From assembly GCA_014872815.1 (NCBI GenBank), contig WKFK01000011.1, positions 310,001 through 374,000 of the forward strand: 64,000 nt of DNA. The letters are read 5' to 3'. This DNA comes from Paracoccaceae bacterium. Its GTDB lineage: Bacteria; Pseudomonadota; Alphaproteobacteria; Rhodobacterales; Rhodobacteraceae. Position numbers and translations under genes: made by a program. The notes below the pieces were generated by a model that had not been told where the DNA came from, did no database searches, and saw only the letters and a list, made by a program, of their open reading frames with translations. Below, one piece after another: positions 43,796 through 52,876 of this stretch (positions are counted from its first letter, which is position 1; every line of letters begins with the position of its first letter).

Positions 43796-44938
43796 TTACT
43801 GCCCCAAAGCCTGCCCCAAATCCGCGATCAAATCGTCGGCATTCTCAGTCCCCACGGAAATACGCAACAGCGTTTCCGGAATACCCGTGTGCGGCTCGAT
43901 GGTGTGGCGATGCTCCACAAGGCTTTCGACCCCGCCAAGCGATGTCGCCCGATGGAAAAGTTTCATCTTTCCAGCCACTTGCAGCGCCGTTTCTTTGTCC
44001 CCCTTCACAAGAAAGGACATCAAGAACCCCGCCCCGCCTGGCATCTGCGCCTTGGCCAACTCATGCTGCGGATGGCTCATCAAACCGGGGAAAAGCACAC
44101 TGTCCACCTTCGGGTGGTCTTCCAGAAAACGTGCTATTTTCATGGCGTTATCCACCATGCGCTCCACCCGCAACGCCATCGTGCGCATCCCACGCAACAG
44201 CAGCCACGCCTCAAACGGTCCCATCACCGCCCCGGCACTGGCACGGTCCACTTCGATCTCTTCCCAGACCGGTGTGACCGCCTTGCAAACCAACACGCCC
44301 CCCAACACATCGGAGTGCCCGTTGATCACTTTTGTGGTGGAGTGCATCACAATATCTGCACCTAGTTTCAACGGGTTGGTCAGGATCGGCGAAGCTGCCG
44401 TGCTGTCCACCGCCAAGAGCGCGCCACAGCTCTCCGCCGCCTGTTTCGCGGCCGCCACATCAGTGACTTTCAGCCACGGGTTAGACGGCGTCTCCACCCA
44501 AACCACATTGGCTGGCCCCTTTGCGCATACCGCAGCCAATGCCGCTGTGTCGCTGGCATCCACCTCATCGATAACAATCTGACGACGCTCACAAAATTCC
44601 CGGATCCACTTCGTGGTGTTCCAATAAATGCCACTCTGCACAATCACCCGCCCACCGGTCGGTACCGTGCGGAAAAGCGCGGCAATCGCCGCCATGCCAG
44701 ACGGGAACAATAACGCCGCCGCGCCGCCTTCCAACTGAGCCAGAACCGCTTCGGCCTGCCGCGCCACATCATTGTGCGGGCGTGCATAAATGTTGTTTTC
44801 GTTCAGAGGGTTGTAGTTTTCATCCCGCGCAAAAGTGGTCGCTGGTTGGATGGGCGGTACAACGCCCCCGCTTTGCTGATCAATCGCCCCGCCAGCCTGT
44901 GCCAACACGGTTTCCGGCAGCATGTCTTTGAAATCCAT
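43796..44938 (-). CDS. PLP-dependent trans-sulfuration enzyme (cystathionine gamma-synthase/beta-lyase family)
   Basis: This 380-residue enzyme is a fold-type I PLP enzyme of the Cys/Met metabolism family. The PLP lysine lies in HSTTKVINGHSDVLGG (about 198-213), with FPSGMAAIAALF and TLLRISVGTENADDLI at the ends. Family members make or break cystathionine or homocysteine thioethers; the precise activity is not clear. Of two adjacent ATGs (44941, 44938) the second is better spaced from GGGGAAG. Monocistronic. Confidence 0.88.
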   Translation of the reverse strand: MDFKDMLPETVLAQAGGAIDQQSGGVVPPIQPATTFARDENYNPLNENNIYARPHNDVARQAEAVLAQLEGGAAALLFPSGMAAIAALFRTVPTGGRVIVQSGIYWNTTKWIREFCERRQIVIDEVDASDTAALAAVCAKGPANVVWVETPSNPWLKVTDVAAAKQAAESCGALLAVDSTAASPILTNPLKLGADIVMHSTTKVINGHSDVLGGVLVCKAVTPVWEEIEVDRASAGAVMGPFEAWLLLRGMRTMALRVERMVDNAMKIARFLEDHPKVDSVLFPGLMSHPQHELAKAQMPGGAGFLMSFLVKGDKETALQVAGKMKLFHRATSLGGVESLVEHRHTIEPHTGIPETLLRISVGTENADDLIADLGQALGQ

Positions 44939-45024
44939 CATCTTCCCCTTCGCGTCTTTGCGCGCACAAAACCGCAGCCTCAGCAAACTTGCAACCCCAG
45001 CGCACGCCCGTGTAGGAGGTCTTC

Positions 45025-45573
45025 ATGACCCGCGTGATACTCTTCAACAAACCCTTCGATGTGCTGTCGCAATTCACCGACAAAGGCCTTGAGAGCAGCA
45101 AACGCCGCACTCTGTCGGACTTCATCGACGTGCCAAAAGTCTATCCCGCAGGCCGTCTGGACCGCGACAGCGAGGGGTTGATGGTTTTGACGGACGACGG
45201 GAAATTGCAAGCGCGCATTGCTGATCCGCGCCACAAGATGGCAAAAACCTATTGGGTGCAGGTTGAAGGCGCACCGGATGACACCACGCTTGCGGCGCTG
45301 CGCAAAGGGGTAAAGTTGAAAGACGGCCTCACCAAACCCGCAAAGGCGCAAATCATAGACGAACCGGAAAATCTCTGGCCGCGCACCCCACCAATCCGCG
45401 TGCGAAAATCCATACCTGACACCTGGATTTCCCTCACCATTCGCGAGGGCCGAAACCGCCAGGTCCGCCGCATGACCGCCGCTGTGGGCCATCCAACTCT
45501 GCGCCTTATTCGGGCACAAATCGGCGAATGGCGGCTGGACGGGTTGGAAAGTGGCACCTGGCGCGACGCATAG
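45025..45573 (+). CDS. 23S/16S rRNA pseudouridine synthase, RsuA/RluE family
   Basis: This 182-residue enzyme has [15 protein letters not shown], the active-site [17 protein letters not shown] (Asp about residue 43) and [20 protein letters not shown]. The small size and lack of an S4 domain fit the RluE type, which modifies U2457 of 23S rRNA in E. coli. A strong AGGAGG site precedes the ATG. Followed by mipZ after about 100 bases. Confidence 0.9.
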   Translation: MTRVILFNKPFDVLSQFTDKGLESSKRRTLSDFIDVPKVYPAGRLDRDSEGLMVLTDDGKLQARIADPRHKMAKTYWVQVEGAPDDTTLAALRKGVKLKDGLTKPAKAQIIDEPENLWPRTPPIRVRKSIPDTWISLTIREGRNRQVRRMTAAVGHPTLRLIRAQIGEWRLDGLESGTWRDA

Positions 45574-45676
45574 AGACGCAATCACTTTTCCTGTGGATAA
45601 TCACAACATATAGTAGACAGCAACAAACCCGCGCCGTAAGAGCCGCGGCACTGAAACATGAGCAGGGAAAACGGGC

Positions 45677-46486
45677 ATGGCACATATTATTGCGGTCGGA
45701 AACGAGAAGGGCGGCGCAGGCAAATCCACCCTGTCGATGCACATCGCGACTGCGCTTGCCCGTATGGGCCACAAGGTTGGCGGCATCGACCTTGACCTGC
45801 GTCAGAAAAGCTTTGGCAGCTACATCGCCAATCGCCGGAAGTTCATGCAGAAAAACGGTCTGGATCTGCCCAGCCCGGACTACCACGACTTGCCCGAAGT
45901 GGACGAGAGCGCGTTGCAACCGGGCGAAAATATCTATGACCATCGCCTGTCTGCCGCCGTTTCGATGCTGGAGCCAAACAACGATTTCATTCTGATCGAC
46001 TGCCCTGGCTCGCACACCCGCCTGAGCCAGGTCGCACACTCACTGGCCGACACGCTGGTCACACCGCTAAACGACAGTTTTGTGGACTTTGACCTGCTCG
46101 CGAAAATCGACTCCGACGGCGAAAAGATCCTTGGCCCATCGGTCTATTCCGAAATGGTCTGGAATGCTCGCCAACTGCGCGCCCAGGCGGGGTTGAAGCC
46201 CATCGACTGGATTGTCATGCGCAACCGGATGGGGGCGCAACAGATGGTCAACAAAGAGAAAATGGGCAAAGCTCTTGATCGTTTGGCCAAGCGCATCGGC
46301 TTCCGCGTGGCCCCGGGTTTCAACGAACGCGTTGTGTTCCGGGAGCTCTTTCCGCGCGGCCTCACTCTGCTGGATCTTCGCGACACCGGCGTGAAGCAAC
46401 TCAACATCTCCAACGTGGCCGCCCGTCAGGAACTGCGTGAGTTGATCAAAGCACTGAACCTCCCCGGCGTGACCGTAGATTTCTAA
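45677..46486 (+). CDS. mipZ: Division-plane positioning ATPase MipZ
   Basis: This 269-residue ParA-like ATPase forms a gradient from the poles that restrains FtsZ in Caulobacter and relatives. It has the deviant Walker A GNEKGGAGKSTLSMHIA, DLDLRQKSFGSYIANR and FILIDCPGSHTRLSQ (Walker B), and FRELFPRGLTLLDL. This architecture and length are specific to alphaproteobacterial MipZ. It has its own promoter space and a terminator-like stem downstream. Confidence 0.95.
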   Translation: MAHIIAVGNEKGGAGKSTLSMHIATALARMGHKVGGIDLDLRQKSFGSYIANRRKFMQKNGLDLPSPDYHDLPEVDESALQPGENIYDHRLSAAVSMLEPNNDFILIDCPGSHTRLSQVAHSLADTLVTPLNDSFVDFDLLAKIDSDGEKILGPSVYSEMVWNARQLRAQAGLKPIDWIVMRNRMGAQQMVNKEKMGKALDRLAKRIGFRVAPGFNERVVFRELFPRGLTLLDLRDTGVKQLNISNVAARQELRELIKALNLPGVTVDF

Positions 46487-46518
46487 GACAACCACGGCCG
46501 AGAGGGCGAGGACTCGTC

Positions 46519-46542
46519 GCGCCCCTAAAGCGTCAGGGGCGC
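46519..46542 (+). terminator. Bidirectional terminator between mipZ and marR
   Basis: GCGCCCCT and AGGGGCGC form an 8-bp stem with an 8-base loop, followed by TTT. It overlaps the 3' end of the convergent marR gene. Confidence 0.65.
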
Positions 46543-46970
46543 TTTGCCAGCTTACGGAGCATGGCTTTTAGGGCCTGCACCTCCGCGTCATCCAGCTGTG
46601 CCGCAAGACCTACCTCATAGTCCTGTGCCACGTCGCGCAGGTCGCGGTAGACTTTGTCCCCCGCCGGCGTGAGTTCCAGCCACTCCACACGCCGGTCTTC
46701 CTCACTGCGCGCCCGCTTGACCAAACGCCGATCGGCCAACCGCTGAACGGCACGGCTGATCTTGGTCTTGTGCACCTTGCCTTTGGCCCCAATTTCCGTC
46801 GCGGTCAGCCGCCCAAAAATCCCAAGGTGAAACAGCACCCGCCATTCGCTGCGCAACAGCCCGTAACGGTCTTTGTAGACCTTCTGAAATCCCAGACTGG
46901 CCTCTTCCGCTGCTTGATTAAGCAGGTAGGGCAAAAACGCCTGCAAATCGAAGTCTTCCGCTTTTGTCAT
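46533..46970 (-). CDS. MarR family regulator, probable repressor of the homogentisate operon
   Basis: This 145-residue winged-helix regulator has [45 protein letters not shown] (recognition region about 60-83) and [16 protein letters not shown]. It is divergent from hmgA with a dyad between them, so control of the hmg genes is likely from position. The ligand is probably homogentisate or a precursor (inference). Confidence 0.88.
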   Translation of the reverse strand: MTKAEDFDLQAFLPYLLNQAAEEASLGFQKVYKDRYGLLRSEWRVLFHLGIFGRLTATEIGAKGKVHKTKISRAVQRLADRRLVKRARSEEDRRVEWLELTPAGDKVYRDLRDVAQDYEVGLAAQLDDAEVQALKAMLRKLAKRP

Positions 46971-46993
46971 TTTCTACGCGTCCTCCCGCTTGT

Positions 46994-47011
46994 TAGTTAC
47001 AAAATCAACTA
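46994..47011. promoter_or_regulatory. Candidate operator between marR and hmgA
   Basis: TAGTT and AACTA flank an 8-base spacer in the 78-base divergent space, the same half-sites as at 36893 with one base less between them. Confidence 0.5.
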
Positions 47012-47048
47012 TTACCAACGCAACCAAATTCGAGATCAGGAGCGCGAG

Positions 47049-48404
47049 ATGACCAAACACACTGTTCCGACCCGCATGCAGAAAGCCCCGTCTTTGGCTG
47101 GCCCGCATGAGGGCTACATGCCCGGCTTTGGCAACGACTATGAAACCGAAGCCCTGCCCGGCGCCCTGCCGCAAGGCATGAACAGCCCGCAGAAATGCAA
47201 TTACGGCCTTTATGGCGAGCAGCTGTCCGGCACCGCCTTCACTGCCGAAAACGTCGAGCGCACCTGGTGTTACCGCCTGCGCCCGTCGGTCAAACACAAC
47301 GGCCGTTACGAGAAAATCGACGTGCCGCACTGGCAGTCCGCCCCGAATGCTGACCCAGACCTTGGCAGTCTCGGCCAATACCGTTGGGATCCGGTGCCAC
47401 ACACCGAGGAGGCGCTCACCTGGATCACCGGCATGCGCACCATGACCACCGCGGGTGACGTGAACACTCAGGTCGGCATGGCCAGCCACATCTACCTCGT
47501 GAACACCTCGATGGAAGATGAATACTTCTTCTCCGCCGATTCCGAATTGCTGGTGGTGCCTCAGGAAGGTGTGCTGCGGTTCTCCACGGAACTGGGAATA
47601 ATTGATCTGGAACCCAAAGAGATCGCTATCCTGCCACGTGGTCTCGTATACCGCGTTTCGGTGCTCGAAGGCCCCGCACGTGGCTTTGTCTGTGAAAACT
47701 ATGGACAGAAGTTTGAGTTGCCCGGTCGCGGTCCTATTGGCGCCAACTGTATGGCCAACCCGCGGGACTTCAAGGCGCCCGTAGCAGCCTACGAAGATCG
47801 TGAAGTGCCGTCTACAGTGACCGTGAAATGGTGCGGCCAATTCCACCGCACCAACATTGATCAATCTCCGCTGGATGTGGTCGCATGGCATGGCAACTAC
47901 GCACCGGTGAAATACGACCTGCGTACCTATTGCCCGGTTGGCGCAATCCTGTTTGACCACCCGGATCCCTCGATCTTCACCGTGCTGACCGCGCCTTCCG
48001 GCGTGCCAGGCACTGCCAACATCGACTTTGTCCTGTTCCGTGAACGCTGGATGGTGGCAGAGGATACCTTCCGCCCGCCGTGGTATCACAAGAACATCAT
48101 GTCCGAACTGATGGGCAACATCTACGGCCAGTATGATGCCAAACCGCAGGGCTTTGTCCCCGGCGGCATGAGCCTGCACAATATGATGATGCCACACGGC
48201 CCGGACAAAAACGCCTTTGAAGGCGCATCCAACGCCAACCTTGGCCCGGACAAGCTCGACAACACCATGTCGTTTATGTTTGAGACCCGCTTTCCACAGC
48301 ACATCACCAAATTTGCCGCCAACGAAGCCCCGGTGCAGGACGATTACATCGACTGCTGGGTGGACATCGAAAAGAAATTCGACGGCACCCCGGGCAAGAA
48401 GTAA
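47049..48404 (+). CDS. hmgA: Homogentisate 1,2-dioxygenase
   Basis: This 451-residue iron-dependent ring-cleaving enzyme turns homogentisate into maleylacetoacetate. It has [52 protein letters not shown] and [12 protein letters not shown] (iron-binding region, about 378-389). The ATG at 47049 follows CAGGAG; an in-frame extension upstream overlaps the promoter. It is first in the hmg operon, with fahA and maiA downstream completing the pathway to fumarate and acetoacetate. Confidence 0.97.
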   Translation: MTKHTVPTRMQKAPSLAGPHEGYMPGFGNDYETEALPGALPQGMNSPQKCNYGLYGEQLSGTAFTAENVERTWCYRLRPSVKHNGRYEKIDVPHWQSAPNADPDLGSLGQYRWDPVPHTEEALTWITGMRTMTTAGDVNTQVGMASHIYLVNTSMEDEYFFSADSELLVVPQEGVLRFSTELGIIDLEPKEIAILPRGLVYRVSVLEGPARGFVCENYGQKFELPGRGPIGANCMANPRDFKAPVAAYEDREVPSTVTVKWCGQFHRTNIDQSPLDVVAWHGNYAPVKYDLRTYCPVGAILFDHPDPSIFTVLTAPSGVPGTANIDFVLFRERWMVAEDTFRPPWYHKNIMSELMGNIYGQYDAKPQGFVPGGMSLHNMMMPHGPDKNAFEGASNANLGPDKLDNTMSFMFETRFPQHITKFAANEAPVQDDYIDCWVDIEKKFDGTPGKK

Positions 48405-48417
48405 GCTCTTGTGAGTT

Positions 48418-48450
48418 GGGGGCTTTGCCCCCGTCACAGCACACTGTGAC
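48418..48450. repeat. Two adjacent hairpins after hmgA (REP-like element)
   Basis: GGGGGC/GCCCCC around TTT (48418-48432) and GTCACAG/CTGTGAC around CACA (48433-48450) follow the hmgA stop. They lie before CCCCCAGGATATTTCTGG, a G/C-rich motif of a kind often repeated in roseobacter intergenic regions (from memory). May act as a terminator or mRNA stabiliser. Confidence 0.5.
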
Positions 48451-48514
48451 TCCCCCAGGATATTTCTGGAATGAGAAAAGCTTGGGGGCGTCAGATGAAG
48501 TATCAGGAAGACCA

Positions 48515-49372
48515 ATGCGCGCGAACAAAGTCACCCTTCTGGGCACCAAAGGCGGCCCAGCCATCCGGCCCGGTACCCGTATGCCAACCTCCATTCTGGT
48601 GGAAATGGATGGGCAAACCATCCTTGTGGACGCGGGCCTTGGGGTCAGCCGTGGTCTCTGTGATGCGGGCGTTGCGCTAACCGATCTGGACGCGATCCTG
48701 ATCACCCATCTGCACTCTGACCACTATCTGGAATTGGGCCCTCTGCTGCACACCGCCTGGACCGCCGGGCTGAACAAGCCCATCCCGATTTACGGCCCGG
48801 AAGGGCTGGACCACTATTGGGCGGGCTTCCTCAACGCCATGTCCTTTGACGTGGAGCTGCGCCTGCGCGACGAAGGCCGCCCGGCGTTGGAGCCTCTGGC
48901 GCAAGTTCATACTCTAGAGCCCGGTCAGATGGACCTTGGCCCCTTGAAAGTCACCACCATCCGCAACGCACACCCGCCCATCACCGACAGCTATGCCCTG
49001 CGGTTTGATGGCGCGCAGCACAGTGTCGTGCTCTCCGGCGACACCGCACCCATTGCCGAAATGGTCGAGCTTGCCAAAGGCGCCGACCTACTGGTGCACG
49101 AGGCGATGCTATCCGCCGGCATTGACGCGCTGTGTGCCCGTGTGGGCAACGGCGACGACCGCTTGCGCATCCATCTGGAGCGCAGCCACACCCCTGCGGC
49201 TGAAGCCGGGCGCATCGCCACAGAGGCGGACGTCAAACAGCTTGCACTCAACCACCTCGTCCCCTGCGACGATCCAAACTTCACCGAGACCCACTGGCGG
49301 GAAGAAACCTCCCGCACCTGGTCCGGCCCTCTTTTCATCGGCACCGACGGAATGTCCCTTCCGCTCGACTGA
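48515..49372 (+). CDS. MBL-fold metallo-hydrolase
   Basis: This 285-residue metallo-beta-lactamase-fold protein has GTKGGPAIRPGTRMPTS, LVDAGLGVSRGL, the metal motif ITHLHSDHYLELGPLL (His/His/Asp/His, about 63-75) and SGDTAPIAEM, resembling RNase Z/arylsulfatase-type hydrolases. It sits between hmgA and fahA and may hydrolyse an ester or lactone on the pathway. The ATG at 48515 follows AGGAAG. Confidence 0.85.
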   Translation: MRANKVTLLGTKGGPAIRPGTRMPTSILVEMDGQTILVDAGLGVSRGLCDAGVALTDLDAILITHLHSDHYLELGPLLHTAWTAGLNKPIPIYGPEGLDHYWAGFLNAMSFDVELRLRDEGRPALEPLAQVHTLEPGQMDLGPLKVTTIRNAHPPITDSYALRFDGAQHSVVLSGDTAPIAEMVELAKGADLLVHEAMLSAGIDALCARVGNGDDRLRIHLERSHTPAAEAGRIATEADVKQLALNHLVPCDDPNFTETHWREETSRTWSGPLFIGTDGMSLPLD

Positions 49373-49393
49373 CCGCCTCAAAAGGAAACGCGC

Positions 49394-50659
49394 ATGTCTT
49401 TGTTAAAATCCTGGGTCACAAGCGCCAATGACGCTGCCTGCCCTTTTCCCCTCAACAACCTGCCCTATGGCGTCTTCTCCGTGGACGATGGCGAGATGCG
49501 GTGCGGCACCGCGATTGGCGACCGCATCATCGACCTGACCGGCCTGGAAGAAGCGGGCACCCTGCGAGCCGATCCGGATACAGACGTGCTGGACGCGCCG
49601 TTCTGGAACGACTTTATGGAGTTGGGGCCACAAGTCTGGGCCGATTACCGAGCCAAACTGCAAGCTATGCTGGCCGAAAACGCCTCAGAAGAGACCCAAG
49701 AGGCGCTGACCTATTATTCCCTGCCCATGGCTGACGCCACGCTGCACATGCCCTTTGCCGTCAGCGAATACACCGATTTCTACGCCGGTCGGAACCATGC
49801 ATTCAACGTTGGCACCATGTTCCGTGGTCCTGAAAACGCGCTGCCGCCTAACTGGCTGCACATCCCGATTGGCTACAATGGTCGGGCGTCTTCCGTGGTG
49901 GTCTCAGGCACCGACATCCGCCGCCCCTGGGGGCAGTTGAAGTCCCCGGATCATGACATGCCTGCCTTCCTGCCCTCGCGCCGCTTTGACATCGAGCTGG
50001 AGATGGGCGCTATTGTGGGCCAGTTTTCCCAACGTCCTGTGACCGTGCAGGAAGCCGACGACATGATCTTTGGCTATGTGCTACTCAACGACTGGTCTGC
50101 ACGGGATATTCAGGCCTGGGAATACCAACCGCTTGGCCCGTTTCAAGCCAAAGCCACCGCCACCTCGATCTCCCCGTGGATCGTCACCAAGGCCGCGCTG
50201 GAACCGTTCCGCACCAACACGCCAGAGCGGGATTTTGAACTGCTCGATCACCTCAAGGACGTCGGCCCGATGCTCTATGACATCGACCTGTCCGTCACCA
50301 TGGCACCGAAGGGTAAAGAGCCAACCGAGATCGCCCGCACCAACTATGACCAGATGTACTATTCCGCCGCGCAACAGCTGGCGCACCACAGCACCTCTGG
50401 CTGCCCGATGAACGTCGGCGACCTGCTGGGTTCCGGCACCATCTCCGGCCCAACAAAACCGGAGCGCGGCAGCCTTCTGGAGCTCAGCTGGGGCGGAAAA
50501 GAGCCGCTGACCCTTGATAGTGGCGAGCCCCGTACCTTCATTGAAGATGGAGACACGCTCACCCTCCAAGGCGCGGCCAGAGGAGACGGGTACACCATCG
50601 GATTTGGCGACTGTACCGGCACGCTTTTGCCTGCGCTTTCGGACCCTTTCGAAAGGTAA
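49394..50659 (+). CDS. fahA: Fumarylacetoacetase
   Basis: This 421-residue enzyme hydrolyses fumarylacetoacetate to fumarate and acetoacetate, the last step of homogentisate degradation. It has FPLNNLPYGVFS, EYTDFYAGRNHAFNVGTMF, the metal region DIELEMGAIVG and NDWSARDIQAWEYQPLGPF, and TISGPTKPERGSLLEL. Standard length. It follows the MBL gene by 21 bases. Confidence 0.97.
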   Translation: MSLLKSWVTSANDAACPFPLNNLPYGVFSVDDGEMRCGTAIGDRIIDLTGLEEAGTLRADPDTDVLDAPFWNDFMELGPQVWADYRAKLQAMLAENASEETQEALTYYSLPMADATLHMPFAVSEYTDFYAGRNHAFNVGTMFRGPENALPPNWLHIPIGYNGRASSVVVSGTDIRRPWGQLKSPDHDMPAFLPSRRFDIELEMGAIVGQFSQRPVTVQEADDMIFGYVLLNDWSARDIQAWEYQPLGPFQAKATATSISPWIVTKAALEPFRTNTPERDFELLDHLKDVGPMLYDIDLSVTMAPKGKEPTEIARTNYDQMYYSAAQQLAHHSTSGCPMNVGDLLGSGTISGPTKPERGSLLELSWGGKEPLTLDSGEPRTFIEDGDTLTLQGAARGDGYTIGFGDCTGTLLPALSDPFER

Positions 50660-50664
50660 CGCCT

Positions 50665-51225
50665 ATGGCCACCACCCCCCGCTATGTCGGATATATCGCA
50701 CAAAGTCTGGACGGCTATATCGCCACCCCGGATGGCGGGGTGGGCTGGCTTGATCCGTTCAGCACCGCGCTGGCCGAATGCAACTGCGAGGACGCTGGCG
50801 GCTACAACGCCTTTATCGAAGAGGTGGATGCCGTGCTGATGGGCCGCTCCACTTACCGACAAGTGATGGGCTGGGGCTGGCCCTATGGCGACCGCGCTGG
50901 CTACGTGCTGACCCACCGCCACGACTACAAGGGCGATCACATCACCGCCGCTGGCCCCATCGACGGCCTACGCGCCGCCATTGAGGCCAATGGCCACCAA
51001 AAGGTCTGGATTATGGGCGGCGGCGAAACCCAACGCGCCGCACTGGACGTGGGCATGTTTGATGAGATTTCGGTCTTTGTGATGCCCACCATCCTGGGCG
51101 ATGGCTTGCCCTGCTTTGCCAAAGGGGCGCAGCAGAACCTGACCCTCAAAACATCGAGCCAGAAACCTGGTGGCATCTTGCAACTGGACTACGACATTGC
51201 CGGCCCTCCGGCTGAGGCCACCTAA
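50665..51225 (+). CDS. Dihydrofolate reductase/RibD-C family protein
   Basis: This 186-residue protein has the RibD C-terminal fold: YIAQSLDGYIATPDGGVGWL, VLMGRSTYRQVMGWGWPY, VWIMGGGETQRAAL and PTILGDGLPCF. Members reduce pterin- or riboflavin-like substrates with NADPH; the substrate is unknown. It begins 5 bases after fahA, so it is in the operon. Confidence 0.85.
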   Translation: MATTPRYVGYIAQSLDGYIATPDGGVGWLDPFSTALAECNCEDAGGYNAFIEEVDAVLMGRSTYRQVMGWGWPYGDRAGYVLTHRHDYKGDHITAAGPIDGLRAAIEANGHQKVWIMGGGETQRAALDVGMFDEISVFVMPTILGDGLPCFAKGAQQNLTLKTSSQKPGGILQLDYDIAGPPAEAT

Positions 51226-51296
51226 ACCCGACTTGGCACAGGCGCGGCCGCCGCCTAAGCAGATCATATTCAAACAAACCAACAGGACAGACCCTT

Positions 51297-51761
51297 TTGA
51301 AACGCATCGCCCTGGCCGCCCTCCTTTCTTTCAACCTCACAACAGCACAGGCCCAAACGGCCGAAGAGCTTGCCAAAACCTATGTGAACATGCCCGAAGT
51401 ACAGCAGATGATGACGGACATGTTTTCCCCTCAAAGCATGGCAGTACAGGTTGTGGCCTCAATGCCCCCTGGCGTGACCCTGTCAGAGGCGCAACAGACC
51501 GCCATTGGCGAATTGATGTCCGACGAAATGAACACACTGCGCCCCAAGCTCGAAGAGCTGATGGAGGCCACAACCGCCGAGGTGTTTAGCGCCGAAGAAA
51601 TCGACGCGCTGATCACTTTCTACAGCTCCGAACACGGTGCCGCCATTATGAGCAAAATGGGCCCGATGATGCAGAAGGTCATGGGCGGCCTCGCCTCGGA
51701 CATGCAAGCGATGCAAACACGCATTACGCCGAAAATGATCGAAATCATGAGCTCTGAATAA
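51297..51761 (+). CDS. DUF2059 family secreted protein
   Basis: This 154-residue protein has a Sec signal peptide (MKRIALAALLSFNLTTAQA) and the DUF2059 helical domain: AEELAKTYVNMPEVQQMM, FSAEEIDALITFYSSEHGAAIMSKM. It starts with TTG after ACAGGAC. The family is of unknown function and often periplasmic. It lies mid-operon. Confidence 0.8.
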   Translation: MKRIALAALLSFNLTTAQAQTAEELAKTYVNMPEVQQMMTDMFSPQSMAVQVVASMPPGVTLSEAQQTAIGELMSDEMNTLRPKLEELMEATTAEVFSAEEIDALITFYSSEHGAAIMSKMGPMMQKVMGGLASDMQAMQTRITPKMIEIMSSE

Positions 51762-51826
51762 GATACGAAATGACCGAGGCGCCGCTTAAGCGCCTCACTC
51801 AAATAACAAGATAAGGACCGCTGACC

Positions 51827-52777
51827 ATGGCCAAAGCCTTCGCCTCCCAAGGGGACATGACCGAGAAAAACATCTCTTTCACCGAAGTGGGAGACGGCCT
51901 TTACGCCTTCACGGCCGAAGGGGACCCGAACTCCGGCGTGATCATCGGCGATGACAGGGTGATGATTGTCGAAGCCCAAGCCACGCCGCGACTGGCCAAC
52001 AAGGTCATCGAATGTGTGCGCTCCGTCACCGACAAACCGATTTCCCATGTGGTGCTGACCCACTACCACGCCGTGCGTGTGCTCGGTGCGTCGGCCTATG
52101 GCGCGGATCAGATCATCATGGGCGACGCCGCCCGCGCCATGGTGGTGGAACGTGGTCAGGAAGACTGGGACAGCGAGTTCCAACGCTTCCCCCGCCTGTT
52201 TGAGGGCCACGAAAGCATCCCCGGCCTGACCTACCCCTCCACCACATTCTCCGACAACATGACCGTCTACCTCGGCAACCGCCGCATTGACCTCATGCAT
52301 CTGGGCCGCGCCCACACCGCAGGCGACATCGTCATCCATGTGCCCGACCAGAACGTCATGTTCACAGGCGACATCGTCGAATACCACTCCGCCTGCTACT
52401 GCGGCGACGGACATTTCTCCGACTGGGGCGACACGCTCGACAACATCGCCGCTTTTGACGTGGACGCCATTGCCCCCGGCCGTGGTGACGCTTTGGTGGG
52501 CAAAGAGATGGTCAACGCCGCCATCGAAAACACCCGCGACTTTGTCGAAAGCACTTACCGCCCTGCCGCCAAGGTTGCGACCCGCGGCGGCACCCTGAAA
52601 GAAGCCTGGGACGCGGTGCGGGCCGAATGTGACCCAAAGTTCGCAGACTATGCGATTTACGAGCACTGCCTGCCCTTCAACGTCGCCCGCGCCTATGACG
52701 AAGCCCGTGGCATCGACACCCCGCGTATCTGGACCGCCCAGCGCGATCTGGAAATGTGGGAGGCACTGCAGGGGTAA
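51827..52777 (+). CDS. MBL-fold protein lacking the usual metal motif
   Basis: This 316-residue metallo-beta-lactamase-fold protein has LTHYHAVRVLGASAY where active enzymes have HxHxDH, so the Asp and second His are replaced by Val/Arg. Other fold motifs (HLGRAHTAGDIVIHVPDQ, FTGDIVEYHSACYCGDG) are kept. It may bind one metal, be inactive, or use altered chemistry; the variation recurs in relatives from memory. It is in the hmg operon, after the DUF2059 gene. Confidence 0.82.
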   Translation: MAKAFASQGDMTEKNISFTEVGDGLYAFTAEGDPNSGVIIGDDRVMIVEAQATPRLANKVIECVRSVTDKPISHVVLTHYHAVRVLGASAYGADQIIMGDAARAMVVERGQEDWDSEFQRFPRLFEGHESIPGLTYPSTTFSDNMTVYLGNRRIDLMHLGRAHTAGDIVIHVPDQNVMFTGDIVEYHSACYCGDGHFSDWGDTLDNIAAFDVDAIAPGRGDALVGKEMVNAAIENTRDFVESTYRPAAKVATRGGTLKEAWDAVRAECDPKFADYAIYEHCLPFNVARAYDEARGIDTPRIWTAQRDLEMWEALQG

Positions 52778-52806
52778 CACAAAAGCCCACGTCCTTGATC
52801 TATGTC

Positions 52807-52833
52807 GTGGCGCGCCGCCCCTTGGCGCGCCAC
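52807..52833. terminator. GC-rich hairpin between the MBL and hydroxylase genes
   Basis: GTGGCGCGCC and GGCGCGCCAC form a perfect 10-bp stem with a 7-base loop. There is no T-run, so it is more likely an mRNA processing or attenuation stem within the operon than a full terminator. Confidence 0.5.
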
Positions 52834-52876
52834 TCTACCCCCAACAAACGCGCCTGTCCTTGGGAGGAGGAGCCCC

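Noticed and set aside
46974..48515. 513-residue minus-strand frame opposite hmgA
   Set aside because: It covers hmgA exactly in antisense, with atypical His/Val-rich composition; hmgA is unambiguous.
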